DNA of 64,000 nt from Amycolatopsis thermoflava N1165 (GTDB lineage: Bacteria; Actinomycetota; Actinomycetes; Mycobacteriales; Pseudonocardiaceae). Position 1 is the first letter of the stretch. Each line of letters opens with the position of its first letter. The notes below the pieces were generated by a model. That model searched no databases, was not told where the DNA came from, and saw nothing but the letters and a program-made list of their open reading frames with translations. Shown here piece after piece: positions 43,578-51,774 of this stretch. The translations under genes and the position numbers were made by a program. Location of the stretch: assembly GCF_000473265.1 (NCBI RefSeq), contig NZ_KI421511.1, positions 1,229,731 through 1,293,730 on the forward strand, written 5' to 3'.

Positions 43578-46244
43578 TCAGCCGACGCCCGCCGTCCGCG
43601 CCCACTCCGCGATCTGCGTGCGGTTGGCCAGGTCCAGCTTGTTCAGGATGCTGCGCACGTGGCTCTCCACGGTCCGCTCCGAGAGCACCAGCCGCTCGGC
43701 GATGGCCCGGTTGGACAGCGCCGCGGCCAGCAGGCCGGCGATCTCCCGTTCTCGCGCGGTCAGCGGATCAGCCGCCCGCAGCCGGTCCAGCAGCTCCGAC
43801 GCGCGCCGGACGGCGCCGGGCATCCGCAAGCGCCGTGCTTCCGCCAGCGCGTCCCGCGCGAGCGGTTCGTCGCCGGTCAGCCCGGCCAGCGCGAGCCGGT
43901 TCAGCACGACGTACGGGCGCGCGCCGGTGCGGGTGTCGATCGTGATGGCCTCGGCGAACCAGCGCCGCGCGTCGTCGTCCCGCCCCAGCAGCGCCGCGGC
44001 ACGCGCCCGCCACGCCACGAACGTGTCCGAGCAGAACACCCCGGCGCCGCCGGAGACCATCGGCGGCAGTGTGGCGAGGTGATCGGCCACCAGCGCGGCG
44101 ATCTCGCGGTCGCCGAACTCGTCCGCGAGCAACAGCAGCTGGAACGCGGTCGCGGGGTTCTGGGCGAGGAACGCGGTGTCCACTTTCGGCCGTACCGACT
44201 CGTACCGGGCGGCCGCTTCCGCCCGCTGCCCGCGTGCGAGCGCGACGACCGGGCCCGAGACCACGGCGATCGCGAGTGCCGGGGTCTGGGCCAGCACCGC
44301 GTCGGCGGCGTCGGGGACCTCACCCGGGTCGCCGGTGACGATGGCCAGCTGCTGGCGGAACGCGAACGACAGCCCGGCCGTGGTCCCGTCCTCGGCGAGG
44401 TCGGCGGTGGCGACTTCGGTGGCCAGCTCGTCCAGCTGCCGCGCCTCCGCGAACGATCCGCGGTAGGCCAGCACCGACGCGCGCAGCCGCAGCTCGTGCC
44501 AGCGCACCAGGGGGAGCCGGGTGGCGCGCGCCAGCTCGGAGATCGCGGCCAGTTCGACGTCGACGGCGGTCATCGTGCCGACTTCGAAGGCCGCGTCCAG
44601 CCGCCACTTGTGCCCCCACAACGCCAGTAGCGGCTGGCCGGTGCGGGCGGCGAGGTCGATCGCCAGTGTGGCGAGCCGGAGCCGTTCCGGCAGCGGCAGC
44701 TCGATCGGCCACACCTTGAACCGCGCCCGCACCGCGTCCACGAGCGCTTCCGGGTCACCACTGGACTCGGCGAGCGCGAGCGCGTCGGCGGCGAGCCGGG
44801 TGGCCTCCGCGGTGCTCCCGGCCTCGGCCGCCAGTGACGCGGACTGCGCCAGCAGCCGGGATCGCAGCGCGGGTTCGTGCACCACCCCGAGCGCGGCCGT
44901 GGCCAGCTCGGCGAGGCCGGGCACCAGATCCGGGGCGGCGATGTCCCGCACCACCAGTGCCGCCGCGGCCGCGAGGTCGGGGCGGCCCCGCGCGGCCTCC
45001 CTGGCGTGCTCGTAGGCCTGCCGGAAGCGGCCCGCGCGGTACTCGGCGGTGGCGAGCTCGATCAGCAGCCCGGGCAGGCGGGTCACCTCGCCCGCCCGGC
45101 GCAGCGCGTCGTGCGCGAATCCCAGGAACCGGGCCGCTTCGGCGAAGGCGAGCGACCGCGTCGCCTCCGCGGCCGCTCGCCGGGCCCAGTCCGCCGCGCG
45201 CGACAGGGCGGATGCGTCGGCGGCGGACCGCAGCCAGTGCCCGGTGACCACCCCGGCCAGCGCCGGATCCCGCCGCGCCCGGTCTTCCAGTGCCCGCGCG
45301 GCGCGGCCGTGCAGGGACTCGCGGACGCTGGGTTCGAGGCCGGCGTAGATCGCGTCCCGCACGACGGCGTGCGCGAAACGGCGCAGCCCGGGGCCGACCG
45401 GCACCAGCACCGCGGCCCGCACCGCGGGATCGAGCGCGCGAGCCACGTCGTCCACTCCGGACACTTCGGCGAGGACGGCGCTGTCGACCTCCTCGCCGAG
45501 CACGGCGGCGATCTCCAGCAGTTCCCGCGCCTGCGCCGGCAGCGCCGCGACTGTCGTGCGCACCAGGTGCCCGAGCGGCACGCCGTCGCCGGACCGTGCG
45601 ATCGCCCGCAGGTACAGCGGGTTGCCGCCGGAGCGCCGTAACGCGTGCCGGGCGTCGAGGCCGGAACCGTGGTGCGCCAGGAACTCCCGCACCTCCGCTT
45701 CGGACAGCGGCGGCAGGGTGACGCCGTGCGCTCCCGGACGGGAGAGGAGATCCGGCAGCGCCGCGTCGAGACGCCCCGGCTCGGTGTCCCGGTAGGTCGC
45801 GAGGACGGCGAGCCGGGACCGGTGCAGCTCGCCGGCCAGGTGACGCAGCAGCCGCAGCGACGTTTCGTCCGCCCAGTGCAGGTCTTCCAGGACGAGCACC
45901 AGGCCGTCCGGCTCGGCGGCGGCCACCAGCGCGTCGGTGGCGGCCGCGGCGAAGCGGAACCGTGCGGCGGCGAGGTCGCCCGCGTGGTCCGGTTCCGGCA
46001 CGTCCAGTCCCGCCAGGACGCGGCGCCACGGCCACAGCGGCGGCGCACCCGGATCGTCGACGCACCTGCCCCACCGCACCGGCGCCGGGCCGCCCGCGGT
46101 GGCTTCCTCGCAGAGCCGGGTCTTGCCGATCCCGGCCGGGCCCGCGACGAGCAGCAGGCCGCCGGCGCCCGCGGCGGCGTCGCCGAGCAGGCGTGCGACC
46201 TCGCCCCGCGCTGCGGCGCGCCCCACGAACGGCTCGGTGCCCAC
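43578..46244 (-). CDS. Large ATP-binding LuxR regulator (LAL/STAND type)
   Basis: An 888-residue regulator. It starts with an AAA/STAND ATPase (Walker A GPAGIGKT at residues 35-42, Walker B-like LVLVLEDLHWAD near 130), followed by a long TPR-like helical region and a C-terminal LuxR HTH (LTAREREIAGLLAAALSNRAIAERL, TVESHVRSIL). Such proteins are ATP-driven activators of antibiotic or catabolic genes. GTG 46244 is the probable start because homology begins with EPFVGR; earlier starts add an unrelated segment. The target is unknown; the divergent 46376 operon is a candidate. Confidence 0.87.
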   Translation of the reverse strand: MGTEPFVGRAAARGEVARLLGDAAAGAGGLLLVAGPAGIGKTRLCEEATAGGPAPVRWGRCVDDPGAPPLWPWRRVLAGLDVPEPDHAGDLAAARFRFAAAATDALVAAAEPDGLVLVLEDLHWADETSLRLLRHLAGELHRSRLAVLATYRDTEPGRLDAALPDLLSRPGAHGVTLPPLSEAEVREFLAHHGSGLDARHALRRSGGNPLYLRAIARSGDGVPLGHLVRTTVAALPAQARELLEIAAVLGEEVDSAVLAEVSGVDDVARALDPAVRAAVLVPVGPGLRRFAHAVVRDAIYAGLEPSVRESLHGRAARALEDRARRDPALAGVVTGHWLRSAADASALSRAADWARRAAAEATRSLAFAEAARFLGFAHDALRRAGEVTRLPGLLIELATAEYRAGRFRQAYEHAREAARGRPDLAAAAALVVRDIAAPDLVPGLAELATAALGVVHEPALRSRLLAQSASLAAEAGSTAEATRLAADALALAESSGDPEALVDAVRARFKVWPIELPLPERLRLATLAIDLAARTGQPLLALWGHKWRLDAAFEVGTMTAVDVELAAISELARATRLPLVRWHELRLRASVLAYRGSFAEARQLDELATEVATADLAEDGTTAGLSFAFRQQLAIVTGDPGEVPDAADAVLAQTPALAIAVVSGPVVALARGQRAEAAARYESVRPKVDTAFLAQNPATAFQLLLLADEFGDREIAALVADHLATLPPMVSGGAGVFCSDTFVAWRARAAALLGRDDDARRWFAEAITIDTRTGARPYVVLNRLALAGLTGDEPLARDALAEARRLRMPGAVRRASELLDRLRAADPLTAREREIAGLLAAALSNRAIAERLVLSERTVESHVRSILNKLDLANRTQIAEWARTAGVG

Positions 46245-46375
46245 GCCAGGAGTATCGCCCGCGCGGCCGTCTCCGTGACGGGATTCAGTGCCGCGCATCC
46301 GTGCCGGCACTGATGTGGCGGCCCCGCCGGCGGGCGGACAGTCGTGCGGTCACCACAACGGGGAAGGAGAACCCG

Positions 46376-46921
46376 ATGTACGCCACCGTTCACCAGTTCC
46401 GGCGCTCGTTCCGCGACCGAGGCGAGGACTGGGGCACGTCCCGGCCCGGCTCCCTCGGCGGGTGCGTGCTCGCCGAGATCGCAGGCGCGGCCGGCGCCGA
46501 GATCACTTTCTGGCCGGACCGCGACAGCGCCGCGGCCTGCGGCGGTTCGGCCGTCTACCAGGTCGCGTTCACCGGCGCCGCGCCGGGAGAGCCGCGGTTC
46601 GCGCAGGCGACCTGGTTCGCCGGGCCGCGCAGGCAGGAGGTCGCCGACGCCGGGGCGCGCGCGGGGCGCGACCGGATCTGGCCCGCCGTCCGCGAGCTGC
46701 GCGGGGCTGGCAACTGCTACGCGCTGGTGGGGGAGGACAACGCGTGCCTGGTGCTGGGCTTCGCGGACAGCGTCGAGACGATCGAGGCGGTGCAGCGAGC
46801 CGTGATGACGACCGAGCTGTTGCCGGGGGAGGACGAGGCCCTGCTCCCCGGCCCGGACCGCGTCGACGTGCACCGTGTGCTCCAGGCGAACCTGCCCACG
46901 CCGGTGGGTGATCCCCGATGA
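46376..46921 (+). CDS. Uncharacterised protein, first gene of a YceI/archease-like operon
   Basis: A 181-residue soluble protein that I cannot assign to a family. It has three Cys (GGCVLAEI, AAACGGSA and GNCYALVG) and a C-terminal amphipathic region. ATG 46376 follows GGGAAGGAGA, a strong ribosome site. Its stop overlaps the YceI gene start (ATGA). It is divergent from the large LuxR gene, so it could be its target. Confidence 0.7.
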   Translation: MYATVHQFRRSFRDRGEDWGTSRPGSLGGCVLAEIAGAAGAEITFWPDRDSAAACGGSAVYQVAFTGAAPGEPRFAQATWFAGPRRQEVADAGARAGRDRIWPAVRELRGAGNCYALVGEDNACLVLGFADSVETIEAVQRAVMTTELLPGEDEALLPGPDRVDVHRVLQANLPTPVGDPR

Positions 46922-47391
46922 CCGCCGTGCGCAGCGGGAACTGGACCGTCGTCGCCGCGGACACCACAGCGCGGTTCACCGTCCGGGACCTCGGGTTCAA
47001 GCGGGTCACCGGCACCATCCCGGTGCGGGGCGGCTCGGTGCAGGGCACGGACGTGCGGGCCGAGCTCGACCTCGCGGGCCTGGACACCGGCCACCCGAAA
47101 CGGGACGCCGACCTGCGCAAACCGGGCCTGCTCGACAGCGCGGCCCGGCCGGTGCTGCGGTTCCGCGGCACCGCCGCCGACGCCGGGCGCGTCGACGGCG
47201 CGCTGGAGCTCCGGGGCACCACCTGCCCGGTCACGCTGGCAGTCCACCCCGCCCCGGACGACCGCCCGGAGGCTCCGCACCTGATCGCGACCGGCGTCCT
47301 CGACCGGGCCCCGCTGCGGATGCGCGTCCCGCGGTTCGTGATCGGCCGTCACATCGAGATCACCGTGGACGTCCGTCTCGTGCCCGGTTGA
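46918..47391 (+). CDS. YceI family protein
   Basis: A 157-residue lipocalin-like YceI protein: SGNWTVVAADTTARFTVRDLGFKRVTG-type start, a KRDADLRKPGLLDSAARPVLRFRG centre and a VEVTVDVRLV-like end. YceI folds bind polyisoprenoids or other amphiphiles. No signal peptide is present, so this copy is cytoplasmic, unlike E. coli YceI. It is translationally coupled to the 46376 gene. Confidence 0.88.
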   Translation: MTAVRSGNWTVVAADTTARFTVRDLGFKRVTGTIPVRGGSVQGTDVRAELDLAGLDTGHPKRDADLRKPGLLDSAARPVLRFRGTAADAGRVDGALELRGTTCPVTLAVHPAPDDRPEAPHLIATGVLDRAPLRMRVPRFVIGRHIEITVDVRLVPG

Positions 47392-47441
47392 CCACGGTTC
47401 ATCCCCGGCGGGTGGTGCGCCGGCCCGGGGGCGGGTGCACC

Positions 47442-47882
47442 GTGGACCGGGTGGGCTCGCGGGCACTGGCCGACCGGGACGGCCGCCGTCCGGTCCACGC
47501 CGCGGATCTGCGGATCCGGGCGTGGGCCGCCTGCCGCGAGGCCTGCCTGGCCGAGGCCGTGGAGGCGATGGTCCGCAGCTTCCTGGGCCGGGTGCCGCGG
47601 CCGTCCTCCGACGTGCGGTTCAGCGTGTCCGGCGGCAGCGACACCGACCTGCTCCGCGCCCTGCTCACCAGGGCGATCGACTGCATTCGCGTGCTGAACC
47701 GCATCCCGGTGTCCGTCACGGTCGTCCCCACGGCCACCGGGCTGTCGGTGGAGTGCGCGACGGTCGACGCGGGCGCGGTCCTGCCGCGCGGCGCGCTCCC
47801 CAAACGCGTCTCCGCGACGGGGCTGCGCTGCGAGCCGGCCAGTGACGGCCGGTGGCTGGCCACCGCGCTGATCGACGTCTGA
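47442..47882 (+). CDS. Archease-like protein
   Basis: A 146-residue protein resembling the archease fold: RRPVHAADLRIRAWAACREACLAEAVEAMVRSFLG at the start (archease proteins begin with an acidic or His-containing DH..D strand), SDTDLLRALLTRAIDCIRVLNRI in the middle and a GLRCEPASDGRWLATALIDV end. Archease assists the RtcB RNA ligase, but no RtcB is near and several canonical metal residues seem changed. GTG 47442 is taken as start. It may act in a different stress role. It converges on the plsC-like gene. Confidence 0.55.
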   Translation: MDRVGSRALADRDGRRPVHAADLRIRAWAACREACLAEAVEAMVRSFLGRVPRPSSDVRFSVSGGSDTDLLRALLTRAIDCIRVLNRIPVSVTVVPTATGLSVECATVDAGAVLPRGALPKRVSATGLRCEPASDGRWLATALIDV

Positions 47883-47883
47883 C

Positions 47884-48585
47884 TCAGGGCGCGGGCGCGG
47901 TGCCGCCGAGGTGGGCGGGCAGCCACCACAGGTCCCCGGGGCCCGCGGGCTTGTCCGGGTACTCCGCCTGCGCCTTGTCGAGCAGCAGGCTCATCCGCCC
48001 GCGCAGCTCGCGGGTGACCGCGTCGGCGTCCTCGTCCGGGCCGGGGCGCAGCGGCTCGCCCAGGAGGATCGAGACGGGCACGTGCCGCTGCGTCAGGTTC
48101 CGCGGCCTGCCCTTGGTCCACAGGCGCTGCGAGCCCCACACCGCCATCGGGATCAGCGGGACCCCGGCCTGCGCCGCCATCCGCGCCGCGCCCGACTTGA
48201 CCTCCTCGACGGTGAACGACGGGCTGATCGTGGCCTCCGGGAAGACGCCGACGACCTCGCCTGCGCGCAGCCGGGCGACCGCCTCGTCGTAGGCGCCGCG
48301 GCCGGCCTTGCGGTCGACTGGGATGTGGCCCATCCCGCGCATCAGCGGGCCGGAGATCCGGTGGTCGAAGACCTCCTTCTTGGCCATGAACCGCACCAGC
48401 CGCTTCGCCGGCTGCGCGCCCAGCCCGCAGAAGACGAAGTCCAGGTAGGAGACGTGGTTGCAGGCGATGACCGCGCCGCCGCGCGCGGGCACGTGCTCGC
48501 TGCCCTCGACCCGCAGCTTCAGGTCGAGGACCCGGAACATGGTCTTGGCGAACAGGACGACGGGCGGGTACACGAGCTCTGCCAT
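47884..48585 (-). CDS. 1-acyl-sn-glycerol-3-phosphate acyltransferase (PlsC-like)
   Basis: A 233-residue acyltransferase with the catalytic HX4D motif NHVSYLD (His 44, Asp 49), the FPEAT phosphate-binding motif near 110 and a GVPLIPMAVWGS segment. It acylates lysophosphatidate at the membrane during phospholipid synthesis. The hydrophobic N-terminal helix (VYPPVVLFAKTMFRVL) anchors it. It stands alone between a convergent operon and the small membrane proteins. Related mannosylation acyltransferases share the motif, so the acceptor is not certain. Confidence 0.88.
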   Translation of the reverse strand: MAELVYPPVVLFAKTMFRVLDLKLRVEGSEHVPARGGAVIACNHVSYLDFVFCGLGAQPAKRLVRFMAKKEVFDHRISGPLMRGMGHIPVDRKAGRGAYDEAVARLRAGEVVGVFPEATISPSFTVEEVKSGAARMAAQAGVPLIPMAVWGSQRLWTKGRPRNLTQRHVPVSILLGEPLRPGPDEDADAVTRELRGRMSLLLDKAQAEYPDKPAGPGDLWWLPAHLGGTAPAP

Positions 48586-48749
48586 CCCGTCAGGTTACGG
48601 GAGCGTAGGTTACCTTCGCGTAGGGTGCGGATGTGACGTTCGTCCGGTTCTCCGGACCGCACTTCTGGTCGTCGTGATCAGAACTGTCGCCGGGCAGGCA
48701 GCCGCACGGCGGCGGGCGCGGATCCCCGCCACCGCACTGGCCGCGGACG

Positions 48750-49220
48750 TCACCGCTGGGACCGTCGCGCCTCGCCGCCGTGGACGACCACCGCCCAGAT
48801 GACCACCACGTCGAGCGCGATCACGAGCGTGGCCCATACCGGGTAGGCCGACAGGAACGTCAGCTGGGCGACCGCGTTCACCGTGGCCAGCACGACCGCC
48901 GTGACGCGGGCCCACGCGGCGCCGGTGAACAGCCCGATGCCCGCGGCGACGGCGAGCACCCCGATGATCAGGTGTACCCAGCCCCAGCCGGTCAGGTCGA
49001 ACACCAGCGTGCCCGCGGCCCCGACAAGGTAGTACTCGTCGTTGAACAGCGCGACCAGTCCCTCGATGACGTTGAAGATCCCGAGCAGCACCATCATCGC
49101 GCCGCCGAACCACACCCAGCCCAGCCAGGCCGAGCGTGACTCGTACGGCGCCGGCGCCTGCTCCGGGGGACGGGTGCCGCCCAGGGGCTCGACGTGGGGC
49201 TGCGCATGCTGCTGAGTCAT
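48750..49220 (-). CDS. Four-helix membrane protein (DUF7144-like), copy 1
   Basis: A 156-residue protein with a polar N-terminal 32 residues and four membrane helices, beginning WLGWVWFGGAMMVLLGIFNVIEGLVALFNDEYY. It is a close paralogue of the next gene (LGxFxxxEGLVAxFxxxYF, GWVHxxxGVxAVxxG and YPVW are shared). The family is actinobacterial and of unknown function; members are often induced in stress. CAT at 49218-49220 marks the start, with AGGAGGAA upstream. Confidence 0.75.
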   Translation of the reverse strand: MTQQHAQPHVEPLGGTRPPEQAPAPYESRSAWLGWVWFGGAMMVLLGIFNVIEGLVALFNDEYYLVGAAGTLVFDLTGWGWVHLIIGVLAVAAGIGLFTGAAWARVTAVVLATVNAVAQLTFLSAYPVWATLVIALDVVVIWAVVVHGGEARRSQR

Positions 49221-49242
49221 TTGTTCCTCCTGCTTGAGCGGA

Positions 49243-49668
49243 TCAGTCGGTGAGCCGCATCTCCCGCCCATGCGCGACGAGCGCGTAGATCACGAAGACG
49301 TCGAGCGTGATGACGATGAGCGACCACACCGGGTACGCGGGCACGAAGGCGAGGTGGATGATCGCGCTCGCGCCGGCCAGTATCGCGCCGAGGTACTGGG
49401 CGACCCGGTTGCCGGCGAGGACGCCACAGCCGATGACGACGGCGGTGACCCCGAACCCGAAGTGCACCCAGCCCCACACGTCGTAGGAGACCTCGACGAC
49501 GAGGCCCGACGAGGGCACCGCGAAGTAGTCCTCGTCGAAGACGGCGACCAGGCCCTCCACCGCGTGGAACAGGCCGAGCAGGACCAGCATGATCCCGCCG
49601 AAGGAGACCCATCCGGTCCAGCCGGTCGCCGTCCGGGGTGGGGTGGATGAGGTGTAGCTGTCGGTCAT
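49243..49668 (-). CDS. Four-helix membrane protein (DUF7144-like), copy 2
   Basis: A 141-residue paralogue of the preceding protein, with four hydrophobic helices and the same conserved blocks: WVSFGGIMLVLLGLFHAVEGLVAVFDEDYF, GWVHFGFG and YPVWSLIVITLDV. The two genes are 22 bases apart and probably cotranscribed. Duplication followed by divergence is evident (roughly half the positions match by eye). Function unknown. Confidence 0.75.
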   Translation of the reverse strand: MTDSYTSSTPPRTATGWTGWVSFGGIMLVLLGLFHAVEGLVAVFDEDYFAVPSSGLVVEVSYDVWGWVHFGFGVTAVVIGCGVLAGNRVAQYLGAILAGASAIIHLAFVPAYPVWSLIVITLDVFVIYALVAHGREMRLTD

Positions 49669-49818
49669 GTCGCCTCCCGCGGAAGCCGGGGTCCGGAACG
49701 TTCCACGGTGCACCGCCGCCCGCGCGGACGCCTCATTCCCCGCGGGTGATGGCACCGGGCCGCGCGCCGCGCACAGTCCCCGGCGTCGAAACCCGAACCG
49801 GGTGAACAGGAGGACGGA

Positions 49819-50325
49819 ATGGGCACGTTGAGCGTGTGGAAGTTCGAGTCGCCGCAGGGGGCCGAGAACGCACTCGGCCTGCTGACCAGGCTGCAGAAGG
49901 AACAGCTGATCAGGATCCAGGACGCGGCGTACGTCAGCTGGCCCGAGGGGCGGAAGAGGCCGAAGACCAAGGAACTGGGCAAGCTGACCGGTGCGGGCGC
50001 GCTCGGCGGCAGTTTCTGGGGCTTCCTGTTCGGGCTGATCTTCTTCATCCCGTTGCTGGGCATGGCGGTGGGCGCCGCGATGGGCGCGCTGGCCGGGTCG
50101 ATGCGGCACGGCGGCATCGACGAGGACTTCATCCGCGAGGTGCAGCGCCAGGTGACGCCGGGGACGTCGGCGCTGTTCGTCGTCACCAGCGAGGTGGTGG
50201 CCGACCGGGTGCTCGAGCCGTTCAAGGAGACCGGCGCGACCCTGATCACCACCAACCTCTCCGCCGAGCAGGAGACCCGGCTGCGTGAGGCCTTCGCCGA
50301 GTCGGAGGAGACGCAGCGGGTGTGA
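49819..50325 (+). CDS. DUF1269 family membrane-associated protein
   Basis: A 168-residue protein with an N-terminal cytoplasmic part, a glycine-rich hydrophobic hairpin (GAGALGGSFWGFLFGLIFFIPLLGMAVGAAMGALAG) and a C-terminal alpha/beta region. The arrangement fits DUF1269, a stress-linked family with no known activity. ATG 49819 follows AGGAGGA. It is divergent from the DUF7144-like pair and converges on the DAG-kinase gene. Confidence 0.85.
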   Translation: MGTLSVWKFESPQGAENALGLLTRLQKEQLIRIQDAAYVSWPEGRKRPKTKELGKLTGAGALGGSFWGFLFGLIFFIPLLGMAVGAAMGALAGSMRHGGIDEDFIREVQRQVTPGTSALFVVTSEVVADRVLEPFKETGATLITTNLSAEQETRLREAFAESEETQRV

Positions 50326-50328
50326 CCG

Positions 50329-51669
50329 TCAGGTGGTCCGGCCGGCCAGCACCCGGACCAGGGCCACGACCACGGCCCGCGTCCCCGGTGGCAGCATCGC
50401 CGCCGGGGACGCTCCGGGCGCGTCGCGCGGCACCCGCACCCGGAGCGCGCCCGGCAGGATCCGGAACCGCAGCGGCGGCGCCAGCCGCACCGCCTCACCG
50501 TCGACGCCCGCCTCGACCGCGGGCAGCCCCGACTCGACCACGAACTCCGGCGCCGACCACGACCGGTACCCGGGGAACCGGGAGATCCGGCCCGCCATCT
50601 CGGCCGAGACCAGCCGCGGGACCTCGGCCGCGCGGTCGACCGTCACGGTGACGACGCCGAGCGATCCGCGGTCCAGGCGTTCCCGCGTGCCGAACCCGCT
50701 CAGGTGCTCCAGCCGGTAGGGGCCGTTGGACACCAGCACGACGTCGGCCGACTCGCTGCGGGTCCCGTCCGGCAGGCCGAACCTGAGGTCGGGCCGCGGC
50801 GCGTCCGGGCCGAGCAGGCCGGGCAGCTGCCGGGCGACCGTCGCCGCCTTCGCGTCGCGGTAGTCGGGCGACTGGACGACCGAGGCGTAGACGCCGAGCG
50901 AGACGTTGTTGACGAACACCCGTCCGTTGAGCTCGGCGAGGTCGATGCGGCGTTCCAGCGCGTCGCCGAACGCGGCCAGCGCCGCGGGCACGTCCTCCCG
51001 GTCCAGCCCCAGGTCGAGCGCGAGGTGGTTGCGGGTGCCCGCCGGGACGCAGACGAACGCCAGGCCGTGCCGCCGGGCCACGTCGGCGACCAGCGCCTGC
51101 GACCCGTCGCCGCCAGCCATGCCGAGCACGTCCGCGCCGCCGGCGGCCGCCTGTTCGGCCAGTGACCGCAGGTCGTCGCCGGGGCGCAGCTCGATCGGCT
51201 CCACGCCGAGCGCGCGGGCCCGCTCCGCCAGCCCGAACCGGGCCGCCTTCCCGCCGCCCGACCGGGGGTTCAGGATCAGCACCCCGTGCCGGGCGGGGCC
51301 GACGGGCGTGCCGTCGGTGGACGGGGGGTGCCCGAGTGCGGCCCGTGTCGCGGCCCCGGACAGTGCGACCAGCACGACCACCACCAGGAACCACAGGTAG
51401 GCGCGCAGGTCCGGAAGCGCCACCGTCGCGGCCAGCGCGAGCAGCGCGACCGCGGCGGCCAGGACACGCCGCGGTCCCCGCCGCACCAGCGCCGCCCAGG
51501 CGGCCGCCACGGCGATCCCCACGAGCACCGCCGCGAGCACGAGTTCGAGCGGGTCCCGCAGCAGCACCAGGACCGTGACGGCGAGCGCCGCGGCGCCCGC
51601 GAGCAGAGCGGCGAGCGCGAACCAGCGCCGCGCCGCGGGGGAGCGAACCGCACGCCCGGTCATCGCCAC
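50329..51669 (-). CDS. Diacylglycerol kinase catalytic domain protein with N-terminal membrane helices
   Basis: A 446-residue protein: three or four membrane helices in residues 15-105, then a diacylglycerol/lipid kinase domain. LILNPRSGGGKA (about 130-141) is the usual first motif and GGDGSQ (186-191) the nucleotide loop; ACVPAGTRNHLALDLG follows. The family phosphorylates diacylglycerol or other lipids such as sphingosine or polyprenol analogues. Genomic neighbours in envelope functions (PlsC, DUF2252) support a lipid substrate. The precise substrate is open. Confidence 0.87.
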   Translation of the reverse strand: MAMTGRAVRSPAARRWFALAALLAGAAALAVTVLVLLRDPLELVLAAVLVGIAVAAAWAALVRRGPRRVLAAAVALLALAATVALPDLRAYLWFLVVVVLVALSGAATRAALGHPPSTDGTPVGPARHGVLILNPRSGGGKAARFGLAERARALGVEPIELRPGDDLRSLAEQAAAGGADVLGMAGGDGSQALVADVARRHGLAFVCVPAGTRNHLALDLGLDREDVPAALAAFGDALERRIDLAELNGRVFVNNVSLGVYASVVQSPDYRDAKAATVARQLPGLLGPDAPRPDLRFGLPDGTRSESADVVLVSNGPYRLEHLSGFGTRERLDRGSLGVVTVTVDRAAEVPRLVSAEMAGRISRFPGYRSWSAPEFVVESGLPAVEAGVDGEAVRLAPPLRFRILPGALRVRVPRDAPGASPAAMLPPGTRAVVVALVRVLAGRTT

Positions 51670-51774
51670 ACACCGCCTCCCGTAGCTGGGCCACCACTGT
51701 CCCCGCGGGGCCGGGGACCGGCCTCACCCGGCCCGGAGGAGGCGTCCGGCGGCGGCGGCGCGGACCGTGCCCGG

